From contig NZ_JAYJJW010000002.1 in the NCBI RefSeq assembly GCF_035481675.1, positions 482,641 through 546,640 of the forward strand: DNA of 64,000 nucleotides, read 5' to 3'. Origin of the DNA: Alteriqipengyuania_B sp035481675 (GTDB taxonomy: Bacteria > Pseudomonadota > Alphaproteobacteria > Sphingomonadales > Sphingomonadaceae). Shown one piece after another: positions 41,685 through 50,496 of this stretch. Made by a program: the position numbers and the translations under genes. The number at the start of each line of letters is the position of its first letter. Position 1 is the stretch's first letter. A model generated the notes under the pieces. That model made no database searches and was not told the origin of the DNA. It saw only the letters and a program-made list of their open reading frames with translations.

Positions 41685-43870
41685 CGGTCCATTTCAAGCA
41701 GGACGAGCCCGACAACTCCAACCGCCTAGATGGGATGAAGCAGGGTGTGCTTGGAAAGCCCCTGCCGCGCATCGAGGGACTGGCCAAAGTCACCGGCACC
41801 GCGCCCTATGCCGCCGAATATCCGGTCGAAAACTGCGCCGAGGGTGTGCTGGTCACCTCGACCATCACGCGCGGCGAGGTTACTTCCATCGACCGGGCAA
41901 GCGTGCTGTCCATGCCCGGCGTGATCGCGGTGGTCGATGACGAGAAGATGTGCACCCGCGCCGCGCAGGGGACGGCCAACGAAGCGCCCATGCAGGGGCC
42001 GACGCAGGTCTGCTACTGGGGCCAGCCGATCGCGCTGGTGGTCGCCGAGACATTCGAACAGGCGCGCGATGCGGCCAAGCACCTGAAGGTCGAATATCGC
42101 GAGGAGAAAGGCGCTTTACTCGATCCGAACGCGGTCGAACCGGAAGAGCAGGAGGACGAGACGGTCCATCAGGGCTATCTGGCGCATGCCATGGCCGAAG
42201 CCGCGCATAGCGTCGACGTAACCTACACAACCAAGGGCCACGCCTCCGCCGCGATGGAACCGCATGCCGCAATCGCCCAGTGGGACGGCGACAAGCTGAC
42301 CGTCCACGCCTCCCTCCAGATGCTCAACTACAACATCACCGAACTGGCCGATGCGCTCGATATGGAAGAGGAGAATATCCGCCTCATATCGCGCTTCGTC
42401 GGGGGCGGTTTCGGTTCTAAGCTGGGCATAAGCGAAGAGGTTGTCGCAGCCGCGTTGGCGGCGAAAGCGGTCGGGTGCCCGGTCCGCGTCGTGCAGTCGC
42501 GCCAGCAGGTTTTCCAGACGGTCATGCGCCGCAGCGAAACCACGCAGCGCCTGCGCCTAGCAGCCGATAGTGATGGAAAGCTCACCGGCTTCGGCCACGA
42601 GGCGCTGGTGTCCAACCTTCCCGGGGAGACATTTGCCGAGCCCGTGCTTCAATCGTCTCATTTCATGTACGGCGGCGAAAACCGCGAACTGATGCTCAAT
42701 GTCGCCCGCATCCATCGCATGACGGCCGGATCGGTGCGCGCACCGGGTGAAGCCGTGGGCATGCCGGCGCTCGAAGGGGCGATGGATGTGCTCGCCGAAA
42801 AGGCCGGCATCGATCCGGTTGAGCTTCGCCTGCGCAACATACCCGAGAGGGATCCCGAGGAAGACCTGCCGTTCTCCTCGCACAAGCTTGCCGATTGCCT
42901 GAAGCAGGGCGCTGAAGCCTTTGGTTGGGACAAAGGCCTCCGCAAACCGCGCCAGCGGCGTGAGGGCGAATGGTGGATCGGCACCGGCATGGCTAGCGCC
43001 GCGAGAGTACACAACATCTCCGAGGCAAAGGCGCGGGTCACTCTGAAAGCGGACGGCACGGCGCTCGTTGAAACCGACATGACCGACATCGGCACCGGTA
43101 CCTACACCATCCTCGCGCAGATTGCCGGGGAGATGCTGGGGCTGGATCCGGAGCAGGTCCTGGTCGAACTGGGCGACACGCGCCACCCGCGCGGCCCCGG
43201 CTCGGGCGGCAGCTGGGGCGCGGCTTCGATCGGTTCGGCGGTCTATATCGCTTGCAAGGCGATCCGCGAGGCACTGGCCGCTAAGGTCGGCACGAGTGAG
43301 GAAGAACTCGACCTGCAGGATGGCAAAACCGCTACCGGCGCGGTTCTGACCGACCTTCTCGAAGGCAAGGACCTTGTGCGCGAAGGCCATTACGAGCCGG
43401 GCGATATCGAAGACGATTACACCGCCTCCGGCTTCGGCGCCTTCTTCGCTGAAGTGCGCGTCAATCACTTCACCGGGGAAGCCCGCGTCGATCGCATGCT
43501 AGGCGCATTCGGCTTCGGCCGTGTGCTGAATGCCAAGACCGCTCGCTCGCAATGCATCGGCGGCATAACCTGGAGCATCGGCGTGGCACTGACCGAGGCG
43601 CTGGAATTCGATCCGCGCGACGGACACCTCGTCAACTGCGACCTGGCCGAGTACCACGTGCCAGTCCATCGCGATGTACCCGATCTCGAAGTCGTGCTGG
43701 TCGAGGAACGCGATGGCGCAGCCAGTCCGATCCAAGCCAAGGGCATCGGCGAGCTCGGTATGTGCGGCGGTGCGGCAGCTATCGCCAATGCGATCTACAA
43801 CGCTTGTGGTGCGCGGCTCTACGATTACCCGATGACGCCGGATCGCGTTCTCGCGGCGATGCCCGACTAA
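41681..43870 (+). CDS. paoC: Aldehyde oxidoreductase molybdenum subunit (PaoC-like)
   Basis: A 729-residue catalytic subunit that oxidises aldehydes to acids with water as oxygen source. The cofactor-binding blocks are FVGGGFGSKLG, RAPGEAVGMPALEGAMD and GSGGSWGAASIGSA. The catalytic glutamate is E691 in KGIGELGMCG, next to the position in E. coli PaoC. Aromatic-aldehyde detoxification is the role of the E. coli enzyme; here the substrate is unknown. Overlaps both neighbours, so stoichiometric expression is likely. Confidence 0.94.
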   Translation: MTVHFKQDEPDNSNRLDGMKQGVLGKPLPRIEGLAKVTGTAPYAAEYPVENCAEGVLVTSTITRGEVTSIDRASVLSMPGVIAVVDDEKMCTRAAQGTANEAPMQGPTQVCYWGQPIALVVAETFEQARDAAKHLKVEYREEKGALLDPNAVEPEEQEDETVHQGYLAHAMAEAAHSVDVTYTTKGHASAAMEPHAAIAQWDGDKLTVHASLQMLNYNITELADALDMEEENIRLISRFVGGGFGSKLGISEEVVAAALAAKAVGCPVRVVQSRQQVFQTVMRRSETTQRLRLAADSDGKLTGFGHEALVSNLPGETFAEPVLQSSHFMYGGENRELMLNVARIHRMTAGSVRAPGEAVGMPALEGAMDVLAEKAGIDPVELRLRNIPERDPEEDLPFSSHKLADCLKQGAEAFGWDKGLRKPRQRREGEWWIGTGMASAARVHNISEAKARVTLKADGTALVETDMTDIGTGTYTILAQIAGEMLGLDPEQVLVELGDTRHPRGPGSGGSWGAASIGSAVYIACKAIREALAAKVGTSEEELDLQDGKTATGAVLTDLLEGKDLVREGHYEPGDIEDDYTASGFGAFFAEVRVNHFTGEARVDRMLGAFGFGRVLNAKTARSQCIGGITWSIGVALTEALEFDPRDGHLVNCDLAEYHVPVHRDVPDLEVVLVEERDGAASPIQAKGIGELGMCGGAAAIANAIYNACGARLYDYPMTPDRVLAAMPD

Positions 43871-44721
43871 TGTTGGCCAAATGTCCAATCGCTATCGAGC
43901 ACGACGAGGATCACCTCGCGCTGGCTGCGGCGTGCCAATCGGGTGTGGGACTCTGCACTATTGTAAGAATAGAGGGCAGCTTCTCGCGGCGCCTTGGAGC
44001 GCAGCTGGCGGTTTTGCCCGATGGTTCAACTGTCGGCGATCTTGCCGATGGCTGCTTGGAGAGACAATTAGCGACCGACCTGTTGCAATCCGCGAGCAAA
44101 CGTGTCGTCCGCTATGGTCGCGGTTCATCCACAATAGATTTCCGCCTGCCGTGTGGAGGCGGTCTCGATATCCTTCTGGATCCCGCGCCGGATCGGGTGG
44201 CTTGTCGATCCGCGCTTAAGACGCTTCAATCGCGGCGTCCGGCCCGCCTCTCGATAGTCGTAGGCGAGCATCTCTTCGAACGCACCTATCTGCCTTCGCT
44301 GAAGCTGGTCGTTCTTGGAGAGGGGCCCGAAATTGCGGCCGTGGCGTCGCTGTGTGCGGCCATGAAGATTGATGTCGAAGTGCTCTCAAGAGATGATCTT
44401 ACTCTTGGCGGAAGGGTCTCGAATGTGTGTTACGATCCCTGGACGGCCTGCCTGCTGCTGTTCCACGATCATGAATGGGAGTTGGCCCTGCTAGAGCAGG
44501 CGCTGGCAAGCGACGCCTTTTACGTCGGCGCTCAGGGCGGGGAGAGGGCGCGCTCAGATCGTACGCTGGGGCTTGCCGCGCGCGGTGTTCCTGAGGAGCA
44601 GATCGCGCGCCTCACCAGCCCGGTAGGCTTGTTGCCTGCCTGCAAGTCGCCGCGAACCATCGCTCTGTCGGCGCTTTCGGAAATCGTCGGCTGCTACGAG
44701 AAAATGCGTGCCGTCGCATGA
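43870..44721 (+). CDS. XdhC/CoxI-family molybdenum-cofactor insertion chaperone (PaoD-like)
   Basis: A 283-residue protein of the XdhC family that sulfurates, protects and inserts the molybdenum cofactor. The N-terminal GVGLCTIVRIEGSFSRRLGAQLAVLPDGSTVGDLADGCLERQL is the XdhC_CoxI domain. The C-terminal Rossmann part has LKLVVLGEGPEIAAVASLCAAMKIDV and PVGLLPACKSPRTIALSALSEI. Position straight after paoC equals paoD in E. coli. Start overlaps the paoC stop by one base. Confidence 0.93.
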   Translation: MLAKCPIAIEHDEDHLALAAACQSGVGLCTIVRIEGSFSRRLGAQLAVLPDGSTVGDLADGCLERQLATDLLQSASKRVVRYGRGSSTIDFRLPCGGGLDILLDPAPDRVACRSALKTLQSRRPARLSIVVGEHLFERTYLPSLKLVVLGEGPEIAAVASLCAAMKIDVEVLSRDDLTLGGRVSNVCYDPWTACLLLFHDHEWELALLEQALASDAFYVGAQGGERARSDRTLGLAARGVPEEQIARLTSPVGLLPACKSPRTIALSALSEIVGCYEKMRAVA

Positions 44722-45274
44722 GCTGAAGACAGGCGTGATGCTGCTCGCAGCCGGTCAAGGAAAGCGGTTCGGCGGGGGCAAGCTCACCGCCGAGTTTCGA
44801 GGCCGTCCTTTGTGGGAATGGGCCGCACAAGCCTCGGAGAATGCCCGCTTCACAGAGCGCGTTATAGTGGTCGGTACGGAAGGTTCGATCAAAGCCCGGC
44901 GGGGGTGGAGGACGATAAAGAACCCGGCTGCAGCGGAGGGAATGGGCACTTCTATCGCGGCAGCCATACGCGTCCTGACCGACTGCGAATACGTGGTCGT
45001 CGTGCTTGCCGATATGCCATTTGTTTCTTCCACGCTTCTCGGCCGGCTTGCCGCTACGCAAAAGGTCGCATTCAGTCGTTACGGAGATGGCAATGCGGGC
45101 TGCCCGGCCGGTTTTCCGCGCGAAGCCTTCCCTTTCGTTGCATCCTTAACGGGGGATCGAGGGGCACGGTGCCTCAACTTTCCGAATGTGGAACTCATCG
45201 ATCCGCTGCAACAGGATGAACTGGTCGACATCGACACGACCGCCGACCTGGAAAGTTTCAATTTTCCTGCTTGA
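44708..45274 (+). CDS. MobA/MocA-like molybdopterin nucleotidyltransferase, GTG start
   Basis: A 188-residue NTP transferase. VMLLAAGQGKRFGGGKLTAEFRGRPLWEW is the nucleotide-binding signature; VVVLADMPFVS is the metal-site Asp motif. The family adds CMP (MocA) or GMP (MobA) to molybdopterin. PaoABC-type enzymes use the cytosine form, so MocA is the better guess. Start is a GTG at 44708, overlapping the xdhC end by 14 bases; a GTG or ATG nine to ten codons later is possible. Confidence 0.88.
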   Translation: MPSHELKTGVMLLAAGQGKRFGGGKLTAEFRGRPLWEWAAQASENARFTERVIVVGTEGSIKARRGWRTIKNPAAAEGMGTSIAAAIRVLTDCEYVVVVLADMPFVSSTLLGRLAATQKVAFSRYGDGNAGCPAGFPREAFPFVASLTGDRGARCLNFPNVELIDPLQQDELVDIDTTADLESFNFPA

Positions 45275-45397
45275 TGTCGCACTTCTCATGGCCTCAGAAG
45301 CCATCGGTGCGCTGAAAGGCTGACTCCTCCGATTGGAAAGACAGCAGGGAAGGACCTGCGGCCACCTCAAGGTCGACACCATCGTCGCCGCCCGCAT

Positions 45398-45411
45398 TGA
45401 CAGCGGTGTCA
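45398..45411. promoter_or_regulatory. LacI-type operator 1, overlapping the receptor promoter
   Basis: TGACAGCGGTGTCA is a palindrome broken only at its centre, 47 bases upstream of the receptor start at 45458. It overlaps TTGACA (45397-45402), a fitting -35 box, with TATCTC 16 bases further as a possible -10. A repressor bound here would block the polymerase. The half-site equals that of three other sites in the locus. Confidence 0.7.
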
Positions 45412-45457
45412 TTAAGCGTATCTCTATGCCGAGAACACGATTCTGTGGGAGGGATTG

Positions 45458-48400
45458 ATGGATAATTTCGGTGAGCGTTTGGGAATGGGTGCGTCGCCTT
45501 CGGGCCTCGCGACCCGGCTTTTGCTAGGCACGGCGCTGGCTGCATTGGCGATACCGGCGAGCGCGCTGGCGCAAGACCGACAGCCCGCCCTGCAGGAGGA
45601 TGAAGGCGCAGTCGACGCGGTCGTCGACGACGAGTTTGCGAATGTCGACGATGGCAACATCATCATTGTCGAGGGCATCCGCACCTCGCTGCAAAGCGCG
45701 CTTGTGGAAAAGCGGGATTCCGACAATCTCGTCGAGGTCATCCAGGCCGAAGACATCGGCAAGCTGCCAGACCAGAACCTGGCCGAAGTGCTCGAAAACG
45801 TCACCGGCATCCAGATCACCCGGCAGGCCGGGGTCGGCAATGCGGTGCAGATCCGCGGGACCGATGCCAACCGGGTGGAGATCAACGGCGTGTCGACCGT
45901 GGGTTCGGGATCGGGTCGCTCCGGCATCAGCTTCGAGGATTTGCCCGCCGCGCTGATCGCCTCGGTCGAGGTGGTGAAGGTGCCCGAGGCCAGGACGATC
46001 GAAGGCTCGGTCGGCGGCACGATCAACCTGCGCACCATCCGTCCGCTCGATCTCACCGACCCGCTGCTGGCCGCCCGCGTCCAGTTCGAAAACAGCGACC
46101 TTGCCGACACCACCCTTCCGCGCGTGTCGGCAACGGTGGGCAACAGCTGGGACACCGGGGCCGGCGAGATCGGTGTCGTGCTGAGCGGCAGCTACGCCCG
46201 CCAGGACGTGGCCGTATTTGCGCCTCGTGTGGACCGCGACAATCTGCGGCAGGCCTCGACGGCACCGAACCTGCCGGGCAGCAACGCGAACCAGCCGTTC
46301 GACTATCTGCAGATCCAGTTCCTCAATCAGGAAACGAACAACTACGAGTACGAAACGTGGAACGCGACCGCATCGCTTGAATGGCGGCCATCGGACAATT
46401 TGCTCCTTTATTTCGACGGCACGATCAACGACCAGCAGCGCGCCCAGAACAGCAACCGCGTGCAGCTTTCCGGCGTGTCCAATGCGGTCAACCAGGCCTT
46501 CCACGACGAGTTCACCACGATCGATCTCGGCACGCTCACCGGGCCGAACGGTCCGATCGACCTGGGCACAGTGGAATCGACCCTGCGCGGCACGATCGGC
46601 ATCAACGGTGCGAGCGGCCAGACGCTCGATCCCAATTTGCGGACTTCCAGTGACACCGGTTCCCGCGTCACCGACAGCCAGGTATTCGACCTCGGTTTCG
46701 AATACGAGGCGGGCAAGCTGGTCGTGCGCGGCGAGGCGGCCCTGTCGAAATCCGACACGGTCAATCCGAACTTCTCGACCACGCTGGATTTCATCAATCC
46801 CAACGCGCCGCAGCCGGTGTTCGGGCGGGGCAGCCTGGATAATGCAACGCCGCTGCAATTCGACCTGAGGGGCGACGTGCTGCAATTCGGTATCGACGAA
46901 TCCAGCCCGTTTGCGCCGTCAAGCGCGGATCTGCTCGATCCTGCCAATTACCAGCTCAACCAGGTGGCGCAGGGAGCCAATTCCGCGAATAACGAGGAAA
47001 AGGCCGCCCGGCTCGACTTCACTTACGACACGACGGACCTCAACCCCTTCGTCACGTCCGTCGATTTCGGCTATCGCTGGAACGAGACCACCGCAGTCAA
47101 CAACGTCTTTTCCAACAACATCAGTCTGACCAACAACAGCACCAACCCTGCAAACAACCGCTTCAACCGGCCGGAGGGCAATTTGTTCGCCGATATCCTG
47201 GTCGCGGCGCCCGACAACTTCAATTCGGCGGACGGGCGGACCCTCTATTTCGCCGACTTCCTGATCATCGACGGCCAACTGGCATTCGACGATCCGGACG
47301 CGGTGCTTGCGGCGCTGAACGATGCGATTGCCGCCAGCAATGCAGCAAACCCGGGCTTTCCTGCGGTGCCCTTGCTGGAGGGTCCCACCGAGTCGGCGGC
47401 CGGCTTCTTCAGCGTGAAGGAAACGACCCACGCCCTGTATGCCCAGATGAATATCGACACCGAGATATTCGGCATGCCCACGCGCGGTAACGCGGGGATC
47501 CGTTGGGTCACCACGAACCTCTCCTCCACCGGGAACAACGTCTCCAACGGGGTCGCCAGCGGCACCACGACGCAGGAAAGCTCTTACGACTTCCTGCTCC
47601 CGCGCCTGAGCCTGGTGTTCGAGCCTGCCGACGACCTGCTCGTGCGGGCGGGCGCTTCGCGGGATATGCGGCGGCCCAATTTCGACGATCTTTCGACCTC
47701 GCGATCCTTCTCCACATCGGCGGAAGCGATTGTCGAAGGGGGCAACCCAAATCTCGTGCCCGAACTCGTATGGTCTTACGACCTGTCGGCGGAATGGTAT
47801 TTCGCCCCATCGAGCGTGTTCAGCGTCGGCGTGTTCCACAAGAACCGGACCAACCTGTTCTCGCCCATCGTCGATTATCCGACGCCCATCGGCTTCGTGA
47901 ACGGCAATCCGCAATACTCGATCGATCCGGCCTGCCCGGGCGGCGGGATCTACAACCCGCTCGCCAACCGGAACATCAACAGCCAGACACCCGGCAACGG
48001 CATCTGCGCGCCGTTGGGATCGACGTTCAACGTGCCCGGATCGACCACCCAGACGGGCATCGAGGTCGCCTTCCAGCACGACCTTTCGGCCTATGAAGAA
48101 GCGCTCGGCTTTGCCTCCGGCTTCGGCTTCATCGGCAATTTCACCTATCAGGAGGCAGGCGGCGATGCGGAGACGTTCTATACCGGCCTGACGACGCGCA
48201 ACCTCGACACCGGGCTGGGCTTCCCGGCGGGATCGGTGCAGAGCAAGGTCACCCTGACCAACCTGTCCAATTACGCCTACAACGCGACGCTCTATTACGA
48301 CAAATACGGGCTCAATGCCCGCGTGCGCTACACTTGGCGGTCGGACTACATCACCGACGACCAGTTCCGCTGGAACCTGCCGCTGGTGGCCGGTGACCGC

Positions 48401-48577
48401 GGGCAGCTCAACGCCGGGTTGAACTACGACTTCACCGACAATATCAACTTCGGGATCGAGGGCATCAACCTGCTGCGCGGCGACCAGAAGCTGTATTGCG
48501 TGAACGAAGGCGCGGTCCTGTGTTTCCAGGGACTTACCGACCGGCGCATCACGGCGGGGCTCAGCGTTAAGTTCTGA
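45458..48577 (+). CDS. TonB-dependent outer-membrane receptor 1 of the polyuronate locus
   Basis: A 1039-residue receptor. Signal peptide LLLGTALAALAIPASALAQ, then a TonB-box-like NIIIVEGIRTSLQSAL, the plug (DSDNLVEVIQAEDIGKLPDQNLAEVLENVTGIQITR) and a barrel ending RRITAGLSVKF with terminal Phe. The plug is of the Caulobacter/OAR-like carbohydrate type, which imports large oligosaccharides. ATG at 45458 follows GGGAGGGA; a TTG is adjacent. It has its own operator-promoter and terminator, so it is a single-gene unit of the regulon. Confidence 0.92.
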   Translation: MDNFGERLGMGASPSGLATRLLLGTALAALAIPASALAQDRQPALQEDEGAVDAVVDDEFANVDDGNIIIVEGIRTSLQSALVEKRDSDNLVEVIQAEDIGKLPDQNLAEVLENVTGIQITRQAGVGNAVQIRGTDANRVEINGVSTVGSGSGRSGISFEDLPAALIASVEVVKVPEARTIEGSVGGTINLRTIRPLDLTDPLLAARVQFENSDLADTTLPRVSATVGNSWDTGAGEIGVVLSGSYARQDVAVFAPRVDRDNLRQASTAPNLPGSNANQPFDYLQIQFLNQETNNYEYETWNATASLEWRPSDNLLLYFDGTINDQQRAQNSNRVQLSGVSNAVNQAFHDEFTTIDLGTLTGPNGPIDLGTVESTLRGTIGINGASGQTLDPNLRTSSDTGSRVTDSQVFDLGFEYEAGKLVVRGEAALSKSDTVNPNFSTTLDFINPNAPQPVFGRGSLDNATPLQFDLRGDVLQFGIDESSPFAPSSADLLDPANYQLNQVAQGANSANNEEKAARLDFTYDTTDLNPFVTSVDFGYRWNETTAVNNVFSNNISLTNNSTNPANNRFNRPEGNLFADILVAAPDNFNSADGRTLYFADFLIIDGQLAFDDPDAVLAALNDAIAASNAANPGFPAVPLLEGPTESAAGFFSVKETTHALYAQMNIDTEIFGMPTRGNAGIRWVTTNLSSTGNNVSNGVASGTTTQESSYDFLLPRLSLVFEPADDLLVRAGASRDMRRPNFDDLSTSRSFSTSAEAIVEGGNPNLVPELVWSYDLSAEWYFAPSSVFSVGVFHKNRTNLFSPIVDYPTPIGFVNGNPQYSIDPACPGGGIYNPLANRNINSQTPGNGICAPLGSTFNVPGSTTQTGIEVAFQHDLSAYEEALGFASGFGFIGNFTYQEAGGDAETFYTGLTTRNLDTGLGFPAGSVQSKVTLTNLSNYAYNATLYYDKYGLNARVRYTWRSDYITDDQFRWNLPLVAGDRGQLNAGLNYDFTDNINFGIEGINLLRGDQKLYCVNEGAVLCFQGLTDRRITAGLSVKF

Positions 48578-48596
48578 GAATCCAGAGGCAAATACT

Positions 48597-48628
48597 AAAA
48601 GGCCGGCTCTTCACGAGCCGGCCTTTTT
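48597..48628. terminator. Bidirectional intrinsic terminator
   Basis: AAAAGGCCGGCTC, loop TTCAC, then GAGCCGGCC and TTTTT: a 9-bp GC stem extended by A-T pairs, with an A-run left and T-run right. It ends both the receptor gene and the convergent beta-helix protein gene. Confidence 0.92.
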
Positions 48629-48647
48629 CGTTTCCGCGTGTTGCCGC

Positions 48648-50345
48648 TTAGCGCCTGCGCCTGGCGAGTTGGTAGTCGTAAAGCGAAGGTGCCGCGATCA
48701 GCGAGCGGTTGAGCGCCTCGACATAGGGCGCCGGATCGTAGCTCAGGATCAGCGGACGGTTGCCGTGCATGCCGATGACGCGGGCGTCCGGCCCTTCGGA
48801 CCCGCCGAAGATCGTCACCGCTTCGCCCGGTGCTGCGCCGCCCGTGACGAGGATATTGACGTTCCACATCGTGTTGTAGCGCCCGTGCCCCGGCAGCCAG
48901 TATCCCGCCCCGCCGGCGCGGTAGAGGTCATACATCGGGCCGCCGTCCGGCGCGGTCTTGTCGGGCCGGATGCGCAGGGTGATGTTGTCGTAGAGGTTCT
49001 GGTGGTTGGCCCCGGCGTGCTGGTCCAGCGTCGGCTGGGTCCACGCGGCGGAATTGTGATAGACCGCCTTGGTCGCCTGGGTGTTGAAGCTGAAGGTGTG
49101 CTGCGTGGGGTTGTAGGCCTGGTGCCCCGTCACCAGCACATTGTGCACATTGCCCATGTGGATGGCGTAGTGGGCGACGTGGCTCCCCCTGGTCACGACA
49201 TTGGCAATGGTCACGTTGGCCAGGTCGTCGGTCAGGATGCCGGAGTCCGCCTCGCTGATCGCGACGTTGCGGATCCAGCCGTTATGGACACCGGTGAAAT
49301 AGATGCCGTTATAGCCCGCTTCGTTGTGATGCACGAAATACGGATTTTCGGGAAAGGTGAGGGCAAGGTCCTGGATGCCGACGTCCGAGAGATGGTCCCA
49401 CTCGGCGAAATAGGCAGGAAGGTCGGCGTCGATATCGTGCAGAAGCGGGTCGGCAATGGTCACACGTGTGCCGTCGATCGCCTCGATCCGGGTGGCCTGC
49501 CGGACAAGCGGACGGTCGGGCAGCATCCAGTGCCGGTCGCCGATGGGAAGGTCGCCGCCAGTCGCGCCCTGTCCGTAAAGCGACTGGACCAGCGGTCCGT
49601 CGGGCCCGGCGCGGTTATGCCAATGGATCTGCAGGACGTCGCCGACAGAAAGAGCTTCGGCATTCGGCACTTCGATCCGGCGCGCACCCTGTGCGCCGCT
49701 GGCGATGTCCGCAACCTCGCGGATCGGGCGGTCGTATTCCTCCAGATAGGTCGCATGGCGCCCGCCCGGGACGCGCGCCCAGATGAAGCCGCCAGTCCAG
49801 CTGTATTCGCTGAACAGAACGTCGAGGTTCTGCTCCGGCTGGCGCTCACGCTTGTCGTATTTGACGAGATATTCGCGGATTTCCTTGAACGCGCCGCCAC
49901 CGTCGACCTGCTTCAGCGGGCGGGGCATGTAGAGCTCCGTCCCCCCTTCGCCCATGCCGCTGCCTGACAGCACGATGCCGCTCTTCTCGATCCAGAGGAT
50001 CTCGGTCAGCTGATAGCGGCCGGGAGCCAGTTGTACGCGGACCGGCCCGTCGATGTCGTGCGCGGCGGCCAGCGCGGCCTTCAACGCAACACTGTCGTCC
50101 TTGCCGTCATCCGGGACCGCGCCGTAATCGGCAACGTCGATGGCGCGCGAGACGGTGGGGACAGGCTCCAGCCCGTAACCGTAACCGGCATAGGAAAAGT
50201 CGGGCAGGTAGTTCGCGCGAGCCACGTCCGGATCGGCAAGGATCGCCGGCAGGCTCGTGCTGGGATCCTGCGCAAGAGCCGCGCCTGCAGCCAGCGCCGC
50301 TGCGCCGCACGACGCATAAATCCATGTTCTGCCTGACATTTGCAT
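48648..50345 (-). CDS. Secreted right-handed beta-helix protein (pectate_lyase_3-like)
   Basis: A 565-residue exported protein. After the signal peptide (YASCGAAALAAGAALAQD) comes AIDVADYGAVPDDGKDDSVALKAALAAA, the opening of the pectate-lyase-3/GH28-like beta-helix group. Long runs of short strands follow, e.g. SDVGIQDLALTFPENPYF, NGWIRNVAISEADSGILTD and NVHNVLVTGHQAYN. Many His (HHNEAGYN, HVAHYAIHMGN) line the putative cleft. No established lyase catalytic triad is recognised. It is divergent from receptor 2 with two operators between. Start uncertain: ATG 50345, GTG 50354 or ATG 50339. Confidence 0.82.
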   Translation of the reverse strand: MQMSGRTWIYASCGAAALAAGAALAQDPSTSLPAILADPDVARANYLPDFSYAGYGYGLEPVPTVSRAIDVADYGAVPDDGKDDSVALKAALAAAHDIDGPVRVQLAPGRYQLTEILWIEKSGIVLSGSGMGEGGTELYMPRPLKQVDGGGAFKEIREYLVKYDKRERQPEQNLDVLFSEYSWTGGFIWARVPGGRHATYLEEYDRPIREVADIASGAQGARRIEVPNAEALSVGDVLQIHWHNRAGPDGPLVQSLYGQGATGGDLPIGDRHWMLPDRPLVRQATRIEAIDGTRVTIADPLLHDIDADLPAYFAEWDHLSDVGIQDLALTFPENPYFVHHNEAGYNGIYFTGVHNGWIRNVAISEADSGILTDDLANVTIANVVTRGSHVAHYAIHMGNVHNVLVTGHQAYNPTQHTFSFNTQATKAVYHNSAAWTQPTLDQHAGANHQNLYDNITLRIRPDKTAPDGGPMYDLYRAGGAGYWLPGHGRYNTMWNVNILVTGGAAPGEAVTIFGGSEGPDARVIGMHGNRPLILSYDPAPYVEALNRSLIAAPSLYDYQLARRRR

Positions 50346-50393
50346 ATTTGCCACACCCTATCCCGATTTTTCCAGGCAAGCTATTGACCACGA

Positions 50394-50409
50394 TTACCAC
50401 CGGTGTCAA
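50394..50409. promoter_or_regulatory. LacI-type operator 2a
   Basis: TTACCACCGGTGTCAA contains the core ACCGGTGTCA, the complement of TGACACCGGT. It lies in the 150-base divergent gap between the beta-helix gene and receptor 2, nearer to the former. Its centre is 23 bases, about two helical turns, from that of operator 2b. Confidence 0.75.
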
Positions 50410-50417
50410 TTAGATCG

Positions 50418-50432
50418 GGTAACCGGTGTCAA
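50418..50432. promoter_or_regulatory. LacI-type operator 2b
   Basis: GGTAACCGGTGTCAA is the complement of TTGACACCGGTTACC and matches the site at 58027-58041 over 14 bases. The pair 2a/2b on one helical face would suit cooperative binding, controlling both divergent promoters at once. Confidence 0.75.
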
Positions 50433-50496
50433 ACTTTCGGCACACGGCACCAGACAGCAGGCCCAAGACCTGCGATGGGATATGCGGAGGGGAATT

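Noticed and set aside
39896..45274. Integrative island inserted at tRNA-Ser
   Set aside because: No integrase, no duplicated tRNA end and normal codon use in most of the following genes; kept only as a hint.
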